A DNA stretch of 46,735 bases. It comes from Actinomycetes bacterium (lineage in GTDB: Bacteria > Actinomycetota > Acidimicrobiia > Acidimicrobiales > RAAP-2). Positions 17,220-24,742 of the stretch are shown in pieces (within the stretch, counting starts at the first letter, position 1; every line of letters begins with the position of its first letter). The translations under genes were made by a program, and so were the position numbers. The stretch covers positions 1-46,735 of the forward strand of contig JAKAUQ010000008.1 in assembly GCA_021827705.1 (NCBI GenBank), given 5' to 3'. The notes under the pieces are model-generated. The model did not search any database and was not told the DNA's origin. It was given only the letters and a program-made list of their open reading frames with translations.

Positions 17220-19190
17220 GACGTCGGCGTCCTCGAGCCCGCTGGTGTCACCCCGGGCGTGGCCGTCGACCACCAGCTCCTTCAGCAGCCGGCGCACGAT
17301 CTTCCCGCTGCGGGTGCGCGGCATGGTGGAGAGCACGTGGACGCGGCGCGGGCGCGCGATGGGCCCGATGGCCTCGACCAGCCGCGCGCTGAGCTGCTCC
17401 TCGCTGACGTCGCCACCGGCGGCCGTCAGGGTCACGAAGGCCTCGGGCACCTGCCCCTTGACCTTGTCGGCCACGCCGATCACCGCGGCCTCGGCGACGC
17501 CCGGCGTGGTGAGCAGGGCGCTCTCCATCTCCATGGTGGACAGGCGGTGGGCCGCCACGTTGATCACGTCGTCGACGCGTCCCACCACCCACACGTGGTG
17601 GTCGCCGTCCTCGATGGCCGCATCGGCGCTGTCGTAGCGATGGGGGCCAAAGCGCGTGAAGTACTGGGTGCGGTAGCGCTCGGGGTCGCGCCAGATGCCG
17701 CGAAAGAGCGTCGGGAAGGGCGCCGTGATGGTCAGGTAGCCGGCCTCGCCCTCGCTGACCGGGGCGCCGTCCTCGTTCACGATGGCGTAGGCGTGGCCCG
17801 GCAGGGCCACGCCGCACGACCCGGGCTTCGCCTCGGTCACCCCGACCAGAGACGAGGTCCACGCCGAGCCGGTCTCGCTCTGCCCGTAGGTGTTGTTGAT
17901 CTCGACCGTGCCGTCGCCCACGTGGTCGCGCACCCACGTCCAGGTCGTCGCGTCGAGCGGCTCGCCGACCAGCGCGATGAGGCGCAGGTCCGACAGGTCG
18001 AAGCGCGCGGGCAGCTCGGCCCCGTGACGGGCCAGCATGCGCAGCACCGTGGGCGCCGTGAAGACCTTGGTGACGTGGTACTCGGCGATCAGCGCGTAGA
18101 GCCGGTCGGGTGTGGGGTAGTCGAGGGCCCCCTCGGTGGCCAGCATCGTCGCCCCGTGCGCGGTGGCCCCGATGAGCTCGAAGATCGGGAACGTGAGCCA
18201 CCCGCAGTCCGCGGTGCACCAGTAGACGTCGTCGGGACCCAGGTCCAGCGCGTAGCGCACGTTGTGGTAGGCGCCGGTCAGGAAGCCGAGCCCGCTGTGG
18301 ACGAGACCCTTGGGCTTGGCGCTGGTGCCGCTGGTGTAGATGATGAAGCCCGGGTCGTTGGCCTCGAGGGCGACCGGCTCGGCCCCCTGGGGCGTGGCCG
18401 CGACGACCTCGTCGTAGTAGCGATCGCGCGGCGCGGTCATGGGCACCTCGGGGTTGCCGCTGCGCCGCACGACGATGACGTGCTCGACGCTCGTCAGCTC
18501 GGGCAGCACCTGGTCCAGGGTCGCCTTGAGGGGGATCGCCCGACCGCGGCGGAACGTCTCGTCGGCCGTCACGACCACCTTGGCCCCGGTGTCGATCACG
18601 CGATCGGCCAGGGCCGCGGGCGAGAAGCCCGAGAACACGATGTTGTAGACGGCGCCGATGCGCAGGCACCCGTGGACCACCGCGAAGGTCTCCAGCAGGT
18701 TGGGCAGATACACCGCGACCACGTCGCCCTGGCGCACCCCGAGATCGAGCAGCACCTGGGCGAAGCGTGCCGTCTGGTCGGCGAACTCGCGGTAGGTCCA
18801 CGAGCGCCGGGCGCCGTCCTCCCCGATCCAGTGGATGGCCACCCGGTCCGGGGCGGTGCGCGCGTGGCGGTCCACGCAGTTGACGCTGACGTTGCCGCGC
18901 GCGCCCGGGAAGAACGAGAACCCCTCGGCCAGGTCGCCCACCAGCGCCGGTGACGGCGGCCAGCCCTCGGTCCACTCGAAGTCGGCCGCGACCGACGCCC
19001 AGTAGGCGCCGAGGTCGCTCAGCGAGCGGGCGTAGAGGTCGCGGTACTGCGCGGTCGTGGCCACCGGCAGGCGGCCCGACGCCGGGTGCGGTGGGGCCAC
19101 GAGATAGCTGTCACGCACCATGGGCGGCAGGTCGCTCAGGCCCGCGGCGTGCTCGCCAGCTCCGGTCGGTGTGTGCGGATCGGTGCCCAT
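17184..19190 (-). CDS. Acetyl-/propionyl-CoA synthetase (AMP-forming)
   Basis: This is an ANL-superfamily acyl-CoA synthetase that activates a short-chain acid to its CoA ester with ATP. The 668 residues match the length of Acs/PrpE enzymes. The N-terminal ACAS domain includes YRDLYARSLSDLGAYWASVA. Core motifs are IIYTSGTSAKPKGLVHS (P-loop), NNTYGQSETG, and the C-terminal hinge with a catalytic-Lys segment TRSGKIVRRLLKEL. The region DCGWLTFPIF is an Acs/PrpE hallmark. A TAGGGT -10-like box and a purine-rich GAGGGGGA sit upstream of the ATG. Acetate, propionate or acetoacetate are possible substrates. The choice cannot be made by eye. Confidence 0.9.
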   Translation of the reverse strand: MGTDPHTPTGAGEHAAGLSDLPPMVRDSYLVAPPHPASGRLPVATTAQYRDLYARSLSDLGAYWASVAADFEWTEGWPPSPALVGDLAEGFSFFPGARGNVSVNCVDRHARTAPDRVAIHWIGEDGARRSWTYREFADQTARFAQVLLDLGVRQGDVVAVYLPNLLETFAVVHGCLRIGAVYNIVFSGFSPAALADRVIDTGAKVVVTADETFRRGRAIPLKATLDQVLPELTSVEHVIVVRRSGNPEVPMTAPRDRYYDEVVAATPQGAEPVALEANDPGFIIYTSGTSAKPKGLVHSGLGFLTGAYHNVRYALDLGPDDVYWCTADCGWLTFPIFELIGATAHGATMLATEGALDYPTPDRLYALIAEYHVTKVFTAPTVLRMLARHGAELPARFDLSDLRLIALVGEPLDATTWTWVRDHVGDGTVEINNTYGQSETGSAWTSSLVGVTEAKPGSCGVALPGHAYAIVNEDGAPVSEGEAGYLTITAPFPTLFRGIWRDPERYRTQYFTRFGPHRYDSADAAIEDGDHHVWVVGRVDDVINVAAHRLSTMEMESALLTTPGVAEAAVIGVADKVKGQVPEAFVTLTAAGGDVSEEQLSARLVEAIGPIARPRRVHVLSTMPRTRSGKIVRRLLKELVVDGHARGDTSGLEDADVLAQLERELGQG

Positions 19191-19279
19191 GGATCCCCCT
19201 CGGTGCGCGCTGTTGGGGCAACCCTACTGCGAGGGGCCCGGTGGATGAAGGGCTCGGCACCTCCAGGACGGGCCCCAAC

Positions 19280-20185
19280 TCAGGGCAGGCGCACCCCACC
19301 CGCAGCGCTCCCGCGACCGGCGCGCACCACGATGGTGGCGCTGTGGCCCTGACTGGATCCGGCTGTGGCGCTGCACAGGGCAATCGTCCAGCGGCCCGGC
19401 AACAGACTGGTGAACTCGAAGTGACCCGTAGGCGACGTGGTCGCCGGATACGCCGTGCCCGGGCCAATCGCCCGCAGGCACGCCTGCGCGAGGGGCCGGC
19501 CCGTGGAGGACGATACCGCGGTCCCGACGATCCCTCCTTCGGCGATCACCGCCAGGGTGGGGGCGTGGGTCATCCGACCAGCTGTCACGACCAGGGGCAC
19601 GCTATGGGATGCGCCGTAGCCCCAGTGGTCGCGAGGTCCGGCCTGGTCACCGATCTCGACGAAGTATCTCCCCGGCGCCAGGTTGGTGATCGTGTAGCGC
19701 CCGGTGGCGGCCGTCCGCGTGGGTGCGAAGAGCTCGACGGGTTGGATGGTGCCGCTCGTCGGCTGGGCGAGCACCTCGAGCCCGGGCGCGGGACCTCCGC
19801 CCTCGCTGGTCACGGTGCCAAAGACGCTTCCCCCAGCCACGAGGTCCAGGGTCGCGGTCCCGCCCTTGCCCGTCGCCGGCGCCACCGCAGTCACGTTGGC
19901 CTGGGCGTAGGGGGACGACGCCCTGAGGCAGGTGCTGATGACGTAGCTTCCCGGCGCGAGACGCGAGAACTGGAACTGTCCACTGGCCGAGGTCTCGACG
20001 GGGCCGCCAACGAATCGGCTATCCCCCGCGGAGATCAGTCGCACGCAGACGCCCGCCAGGCGCGTGCCCGTCGCTGCCGCCTCGACGATGCCGTGCACCG
20101 AGGCCGGACCGCTGCCCGCCGCCACCCCGCCTAGGCCCGCGAGCGTTGCCGTGCCGATCGCCAGGGCCATGAGTGCCTTGCGCAT
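19280..20185 (-). CDS. Secreted protein with three carboxypeptidase regulatory-like repeats
   Basis: The 301-residue product starts with MRKALMALAIGTATLAGLGG, a clear signal peptide. The mature part comprises three about 85-90-residue beta-sandwich repeats of the CarboxypepD_reg/prealbumin-like kind. Each repeat runs from a pattern such as VHGIVEAAATGTRLAGVCVR through a T/S-x-x-G-x-F/Y-x-F step (ASGQFQFSRLAPGSYVI; ATGRYTITNLAPGRYFVEI; PTGHFEFTSLLPGRWTIAL). These domains usually act as adhesion or stability modules in exported proteins; no catalytic domain is present. The start is the second of two nearby ATGs, seven bases after AGAGGGGAG. It is probably monocistronic. Confidence 0.8.
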   Translation of the reverse strand: MRKALMALAIGTATLAGLGGVAAGSGPASVHGIVEAAATGTRLAGVCVRLISAGDSRFVGGPVETSASGQFQFSRLAPGSYVISTCLRASSPYAQANVTAVAPATGKGGTATLDLVAGGSVFGTVTSEGGGPAPGLEVLAQPTSGTIQPVELFAPTRTAATGRYTITNLAPGRYFVEIGDQAGPRDHWGYGASHSVPLVVTAGRMTHAPTLAVIAEGGIVGTAVSSSTGRPLAQACLRAIGPGTAYPATTSPTGHFEFTSLLPGRWTIALCSATAGSSQGHSATIVVRAGRGSAAGGVRLP

Positions 20186-20256
20186 ACCATGCTCCCCTCT
20201 CGGGACACCGGACCTCGTTGCCTGCGACGGGGCACGCCGACCGCCCTCGAGTCACC

Positions 20257-20769
20257 CTACGGCGACGGCGGGCGTCGCGCCAGCAGGTTGACAATCGTCG
20301 TGTCCACGACGATCAGGTCACCGCCGGTGAGCAGCTGGACCCGCGTGCGCACGATGCCGCGATCCGGCTTGGAGGCCGACACCCTCGCCTCGAGCACCTC
20401 GGCGCGCAAGCGGACCTGGTCCCCGGGGCGCAGCGGTGCCGGCCAGGCCAGGCCGTCCAGACCCGGTGAGCCGAGGCTGGCCACCCAGGAGATGTAGTGG
20501 TCGGTGAGCAGGCGCATGGCCAGCGCGGCCGAGTGGAGGCCACTGGCGATGAGCCCGCCGAAGGGGCCGGCCGCCGCAGCGGCTCCGTCCACGTGGAAGT
20601 CCTGGGGATCAAAGGCCGTGGCGAACTCGATGATCTCGGGCTCGCTGACCGTGCGCACGCCATACTCGTAGACCGCTCCGGGAACGTAGTCCTCGAAATA
20701 GCGCTGGTCGGGCCCGACCGTGAAGTCCGGTCCGAGCGCTCGCGTGGTGACCACCCGTGACTCTCGCAT
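20257..20769 (-). CDS. MaoC-like hotdog dehydratase
   Basis: The 170-residue product is a MaoC/R-specific enoyl-CoA hydratase family protein. It has the family opening YFEDYVPGAVYEYG, the hydratase-2 motif with catalytic Asp/His (FATAFDPQDFHVDGAAA), then FGGLIASGLHSAALAMRLL. The end of the fold reads RPGDQVRLRAEVLEARVSAS. Such enzymes add water across 2-enoyl-CoA or act on related thioesters. It is isolated between unrelated genes, which fits a general acyl-CoA role. The substrate cannot be determined. Confidence 0.87.
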   Translation of the reverse strand: MRESRVVTTRALGPDFTVGPDQRYFEDYVPGAVYEYGVRTVSEPEIIEFATAFDPQDFHVDGAAAAAGPFGGLIASGLHSAALAMRLLTDHYISWVASLGSPGLDGLAWPAPLRPGDQVRLRAEVLEARVSASKPDRGIVRTRVQLLTGGDLIVVDTTIVNLLARRPPSP

Positions 20770-20994
20770 CGGGCCAGCATGTCACGAGCCACGCGGCGCC
20801 GGCGGTCGGCCCACCGGGACCTGCGGCGAGGGGCGCTCGTCGGCGGGCGCACCGGCCCGGGTGGCGCGCCTGCGACGAGGCCACCTGACCTCCGCCACGG
20901 CGTCGTGATCCGGAACCCTCGAGCGCATCTGGGGAGGCGGGGCTTCGAGACGAGCTTCCTGGGGACATGCACCACGGCTCGGTTCGCCAGCCCT

Positions 20995-21012
20995 CCGGAG
21001 CTGACGCTCCGG
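20995..21012 (-). terminator. Weak hairpin downstream of the Hdr/Qmo-like operon
   Basis: CCGGAGC (20995-21001), loop TGAC, GCTCCGG (21006-21012) forms a 7-bp GC stem about 20 bases after the dsrE2 stop codon in the transcribed direction. It lacks a U tract. The surrounding 264 bp (20770-21032) contains no supported gene. Confidence 0.45.
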
Positions 21013-21032
21013 TGTGAGCCCCGGCCCGGTGC

Positions 21033-21515
21033 TCAGATGAACAGGTTGAGGCTCGCCTTCTCGGCCTCGGCGAGGTAACTCGCCACGCCGACGTAGTCCA
21101 GTCCGTCGATCAGCTCCTCGGGGGTGAGCCCCATGACCTCCATGGACATGGTGCAGGCCAGCATCGTGACCTCCTGCTCGCGCGCACTGGCGATGAGCTC
21201 TTCCAGGCTCATGATGTTGCGATCGCGCATCACGCGCTTCATCAGGCGCGGGCCCAGGCCGGCGAAGTTCATCTGCGACAGGGGGAGCTGGGCGGGCCCG
21301 CGCGGCATCAGGCGGCCGAACATCTTCTGGATGCCCGTCTTGCCCGACGTGGCCACGTGCTCGGGCCGGCGCAGGGCGTTCAGCCCCCAGAAGGTGAAGA
21401 ACATGGTGACGTCGTCGCCCATGGCCGCAGCACCGTTGGCCATGACGAAGGCGGCCAGCACCTTGTCCATGTCGCCGCTGAACACGACGATGGTCTTCTT
21501 GGAGGTATCAGTCAT
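21033..21515 (-). CDS. DsrE2-type sulfur carrier protein
   Basis: DsrE/DsrF-family proteins carry sulfane sulfur as a persulfide; the DsrE2 subgroup occurs with TusA and Hdr-like clusters in sulfur oxidisers. The 160-residue product starts KKTIVVFSGDMDKVLAAFVM (Rossmann-like), then MFFTFWGLNALRR, LPLSQMNFAGLG and the persulfide-site region VTMLACTMSMEVMGLTPEEL. Cys121 is the only cysteine and sits at the position expected for the sulfur-accepting residue. The ATG overlaps the end of the upstream membrane-subunit gene by 8 bases, so it is the last coupled gene of the operon that opens with tusA. It probably exchanges sulfur with TusA. Confidence 0.9.
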   Translation of the reverse strand: MTDTSKKTIVVFSGDMDKVLAAFVMANGAAAMGDDVTMFFTFWGLNALRRPEHVATSGKTGIQKMFGRLMPRGPAQLPLSQMNFAGLGPRLMKRVMRDRNIMSLEELIASAREQEVTMLACTMSMEVMGLTPEELIDGLDYVGVASYLAEAEKASLNLFI

Positions 21516-22731
21516 AGGTCCTCTCTCCGCTCACCGACCGCGCGCGAGCCAGCGCGTGGAAGAACAGCGCCACGGGGCGGTAGACGACGTGGGCGAACTT
21601 GCCGAAGGGCAGCAGGACCAGCAGGTCGAGGGCCAGGGCCACGTGGGCGATGAAGACGCCGTAGCCGAAGGTCGCGCCGCCCGGGACGTACAGCGAGAGC
21701 TCGGTCACCAGGCCGGTCAGCCCGACCAGCCACAGCACGGCCAGGAAGAGCCAGTCGGCAACTTCCGAGGTCTTTACCGAGCGCTCGACGCGACGCAGCC
21801 GGTTGAGGGCCAGCACGCTCACGCCGTAGAGGAAGGCCAGGCCCGCGAGCGTCCCGAGGAGGCGGACGGGATACCACACCGGCTCAGGGGTCCCCGTCGC
21901 TCGCAACCCGACCAGGGAGAGACCGTAGTCGGCCATGGTGGCCACCAGCAGGCCCGTGAAGCCCCACATCGTCAGCCCGTGGACCAGCCAGCGCCGGCGC
22001 CACCAGGGTGCGCGCGCGGACTCCTCCTCGGCGCAGTCGTCGCGATAGCGCCGGAAGGCCAGGGACTCCGAGACGACCGCCGACCAGGCCGCCGACCAGG
22101 CGAGCGCCCGCCCCGGCGCGGCCGTCAGGGTCTTCCAGGTGACGCCTTCACGCCGGGCGAGACCGCGCACCATCGAGACGACCCCCACCACCATGACGGC
22201 GGCGACCAGGACCATCGCGGCGACTCCGGTCCAGTGCACCGTCGACTCGGGCACGAAGCGGAAGAGCGCCACCTGGCGAGACGGCGCCGTGCGCGCGACG
22301 CCGAGCATCGCCCCGCCCAGCACCAGCGCGACCAGGACCGCCAGGGCGATCGCCCGGCGCGGGCGCCGGTAGAGGGCGCCGGCCAGGCCGGTCACGTCGT
22401 AGCCGGCGATGGCGTAGCGGCGCGCCGCGGCCATGAAGCCCGCCGGATCGGCGCCCTGCGGGCAGCTCTCGGTGCACAGGCCGCAGTGGTAGCAGGTCCA
22501 CAGCTCCTTAGACCCGAGCAGGTCCTCGCGCAGGCCGAGCAGCCCGTAGCGCAGCAGGCGACGCGGGAAGGTCGCGTCGTCGTCGACCAGGGGGCACGTC
22601 GCCGTGCAGGTCCCGCAGCTGAAGCACGCCGCGAAGTCGCGCGCGCCAAAGGCTCGCAGGTCGGCGGCCAGGCCCGGCTGGAGCCGGACCGGGACGGCCG
22701 TGGCGGGCCGGGTGTCCACATCGACGCTCAC
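21508..22731 (-). CDS. QmoC-like HdrC/HdrE fusion, quinone-interacting membrane subunit
   Basis: The 407-residue product combines an N-terminal HdrC-type ferredoxin domain with a C-terminal HdrE/NarI-like cytochrome b membrane domain, the architecture of QmoC. Two [4Fe-4S] motifs are visible: C36-x2-C39-x2-C42-x3-C46-P (CFSCGTCTATCP) and C80-x2-C83-x2-C86-x3-C90-P (CYHCGLCTESCP). About six membrane helices follow (near 129-150, 168-195, 245-265, 285-310, 325-345 and 355-390). Histidines in VHWTG, LVHGLTMWG, IAHVAL and KFAHVVY could ligate heme b. No CCG (HdrB/HdrD) domain is present. The GTG start overlaps the upstream gene (GTGA). It would pass electrons between the soluble HdrA-type subunits and menaquinone. 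Confidence 0.9.
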   Translation of the reverse strand: MSVDVDTRPATAVPVRLQPGLAADLRAFGARDFAACFSCGTCTATCPLVDDDATFPRRLLRYGLLGLREDLLGSKELWTCYHCGLCTESCPQGADPAGFMAAARRYAIAGYDVTGLAGALYRRPRRAIALAVLVALVLGGAMLGVARTAPSRQVALFRFVPESTVHWTGVAAMVLVAAVMVVGVVSMVRGLARREGVTWKTLTAAPGRALAWSAAWSAVVSESLAFRRYRDDCAEEESARAPWWRRRWLVHGLTMWGFTGLLVATMADYGLSLVGLRATGTPEPVWYPVRLLGTLAGLAFLYGVSVLALNRLRRVERSVKTSEVADWLFLAVLWLVGLTGLVTELSLYVPGGATFGYGVFIAHVALALDLLVLLPFGKFAHVVYRPVALFFHALARARSVSGERTYD

Positions 22732-22979
22732 GCGAGCACCTCCTCGTCAGACGCGACCAGCTGGTAGCGGAAGTAGCCCTCGTCGTCGCTGTCGGGGACC
22801 TCGACGACCTGCCGGTAGCGCCGCATGCCCATCACCCACAAGAGGACCTCTTCGGGAGGGCGGCCCAGGCGCTCGGCCAGCTCGGGGACCGTGAGGGGTC
22901 CCCCGGCCAGCTCGCGCCGGATCGGCGCGTGCATCAGCGGCTCGTCCCGGATGACCTCGCGTCGGTCACGCTCCCTCAT
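22728..22979 (-). CDS. Small winged-helix-like protein within the Hdr/Qmo-like operon
   Basis: This 83-residue product is coupled at both ends (ATGA overlap with the upstream hdrA, GTGA overlap with the downstream membrane subunit). Residues about 27-50 (GGPLTVPELAERLGRPPEEVLLWVMGMRRYRQV) look like a helix-turn-helix, and the C-terminal half, with an acidic PDSDDEGYFRYQLV strand pair, looks like a wing. It has no cysteine, so it does not carry a cluster. It could be an assembly factor, a subunit of the complex or a regulator. I do not recognise a named family. The tight packing argues that it works with the complex. Confidence 0.75.
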   Translation of the reverse strand: MRERDRREVIRDEPLMHAPIRRELAGGPLTVPELAERLGRPPEEVLLWVMGMRRYRQVVEVPDSDDEGYFRYQLVASDEEVLA

Positions 22980-24742
22980 GAGACCAGCACCTCCTCGTGC
23001 ACCGGAGCCACCATGCCCTCGATCATGAGCTCCACCTGGGCGGTCGTGACCCCGAGCAGGTCGATGGCCTCGTTCGGGCAGTACGGGGCGCAGCCGCCGC
23101 AGCCCTTGCAGGCCGACGGGTCGATGTGGGCGACCGCGACGCCGTCGACCTCCACGCGCGAGATCGCGTCGTAGGGGCAGACGCTCGCGCACTCGCCACA
23201 CCACGCGCACGACGTCCCCACGACGGCGACCAGCGGGTTCAGCTCGGCCTGGCCTTTCAGCAGCATGGCCCCACTCTGGGCCACAGCCGCCAGGGCGCTG
23301 GCCACGCTCTCCGAGACGGTCTTGGGCCCCTGGCTGGCGCCCGCGATCAGCACGCCGTCGACCACCGTCTCGACCGGGCGCAGCTTGGGGTGGATCTCGT
23401 TGTAGAAGCCGTCGGATCCCAGCGGCAGCTTGAGCAGGCTGGTGAGGTCGTGGTTGGGCGCGGCCACCATGCCCGTGACCAGGACGACCAGGTCGACGGG
23501 GATCTCCAGCTCGTCGGGACCCGTGAGGGTGTCTCGGGCCGTGACGACCAGCTGATCCCCCCGGCGCGCGACGTCGGGCGGCGCGTCGTCGGCGTACTTC
23601 AGGTAGACCGAGCCGCGCTTGCGGGCCTCCTCGTAGAGCAGCTCGTAGACCCCGTAGGTGCGCACGTCGCGGTACAGGTGATACTGGGTCACCCGGTCGT
23701 CGCGCGCGGCCACCTGGACGGCCACGTGGGCGGTCGCCGTGCAGCAGTACTTCGAGCAGTACTCGTTGCCCCCGGGCTGGCGGCTGCCCACGCAGTAGAC
23801 GTAGGCGATCGAGCCGACGGGGCGTCCCCGATACTGCAGCGGCCCGGGCGACGCGTCGACCATCGCGGTGAACTCCGGCAGCGTCACCACGCCCTCGATG
23901 CCGTAGCCGAACTCGCCGAGCGCCGGCTCGTAGGAGGCGAAGCCCGTCGCGATCACCAGGACCCCGACCGTGGCGGTGACCGGCTCGGTCCCGGGGGGCC
24001 CCTCGAGCCGGACCTCGTAGTTGCCGAAGGATCCCGACTTGGCCACCAGCTCGGTCTCCAGGAGCACCCGGATCGACGGGCGGTCGGCGACCTCGGCAAC
24101 CAGCTGGGCGATCAGCTCGCGGCCCGACTGGTTACTCGGGAACATCGCTCCGAGCCCCCCGACGGCCCCGCCCAAGTGGTCGGTCCGCTCGATCAGGGTC
24201 ACGCCGAGCCCGAGGTCGGCCAGGCCCACGGCCGCGCGCAGGCCGGCGACGCCGCCGCCGACCACCAGGGCGCTGGGCACCGTGTCCACGGTCACCGGCT
24301 CCAGGGGCACCGAGAGGCTAGCGTGGCCGATCCCGGCGCGCACCAGCCCGGCGGCCTTGGCGGTCGCCCCGGGTCGGTCGTCGCTGTGGACCCACGAGCA
24401 CTGCTCACGGATGTTCACCTGCGTGTACTGGAACTGGTTGAGCCCCGCGCGCCGCGACACGGCCCGGAACGTCGGGACGTGCAGCTTGGGCGAGCACGAG
24501 GCCACGACCAGGCCGTCGAGCCCGTCACGCTGGATGCGCTCGACCATGTCGTGCTGAGTCGCGTCCGAGCAGGCGAACAGGGTCGTCTCGGCGTGCACCA
24601 CGTTGGGATCCGTGGCCACGGCGTCGCGGACCGCGGCCACGTCGACGAAGTCCGAGATGTTGCCCCCGCAGTGGCAGATGTAGACGCCGATCCGGCGGTG
24701 CTCCGCGTCGGAGGTCGGGGTGGTCAGTTCCTCGTCGGGCAT
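22976..24742 (-). CDS. HdrA-like flavoprotein (canonical heterodisulfide reductase subunit A form)
   Basis: The 588-residue product has the full HdrA layout. The N-terminal domain begins GVYICHCGGNISDFVDV (about 19-35) with later ASCSPKLHVPTFR. The FAD-binding Rossmann motif is VGGGVAGLRAAVGLADLG (about 161-178), and the HdrA signature is YCVGSRQ..CSKYCC (Cys317, 329, 333, 334). Two C-terminal [4Fe-4S] clusters follow: C512-x2-C515-x2-C518-x3-C522-P and C545-x2-C548-x2-C551-x3-C555-P. HdrA proteins are the flavin hub in heterodisulfide reductases and in QmoA/QmoB. The ATG touches the stop codon of the preceding GltD-containing gene (TGATG). It should pair with that protein as the second flavoprotein of the complex. 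Confidence 0.93.
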   Translation of the reverse strand: MPDEELTTPTSDAEHRRIGVYICHCGGNISDFVDVAAVRDAVATDPNVVHAETTLFACSDATQHDMVERIQRDGLDGLVVASCSPKLHVPTFRAVSRRAGLNQFQYTQVNIREQCSWVHSDDRPGATAKAAGLVRAGIGHASLSVPLEPVTVDTVPSALVVGGGVAGLRAAVGLADLGLGVTLIERTDHLGGAVGGLGAMFPSNQSGRELIAQLVAEVADRPSIRVLLETELVAKSGSFGNYEVRLEGPPGTEPVTATVGVLVIATGFASYEPALGEFGYGIEGVVTLPEFTAMVDASPGPLQYRGRPVGSIAYVYCVGSRQPGGNEYCSKYCCTATAHVAVQVAARDDRVTQYHLYRDVRTYGVYELLYEEARKRGSVYLKYADDAPPDVARRGDQLVVTARDTLTGPDELEIPVDLVVLVTGMVAAPNHDLTSLLKLPLGSDGFYNEIHPKLRPVETVVDGVLIAGASQGPKTVSESVASALAAVAQSGAMLLKGQAELNPLVAVVGTSCAWCGECASVCPYDAISRVEVDGVAVAHIDPSACKGCGGCAPYCPNEAIDLLGVTTAQVELMIEGMVAPVHEEVLVS

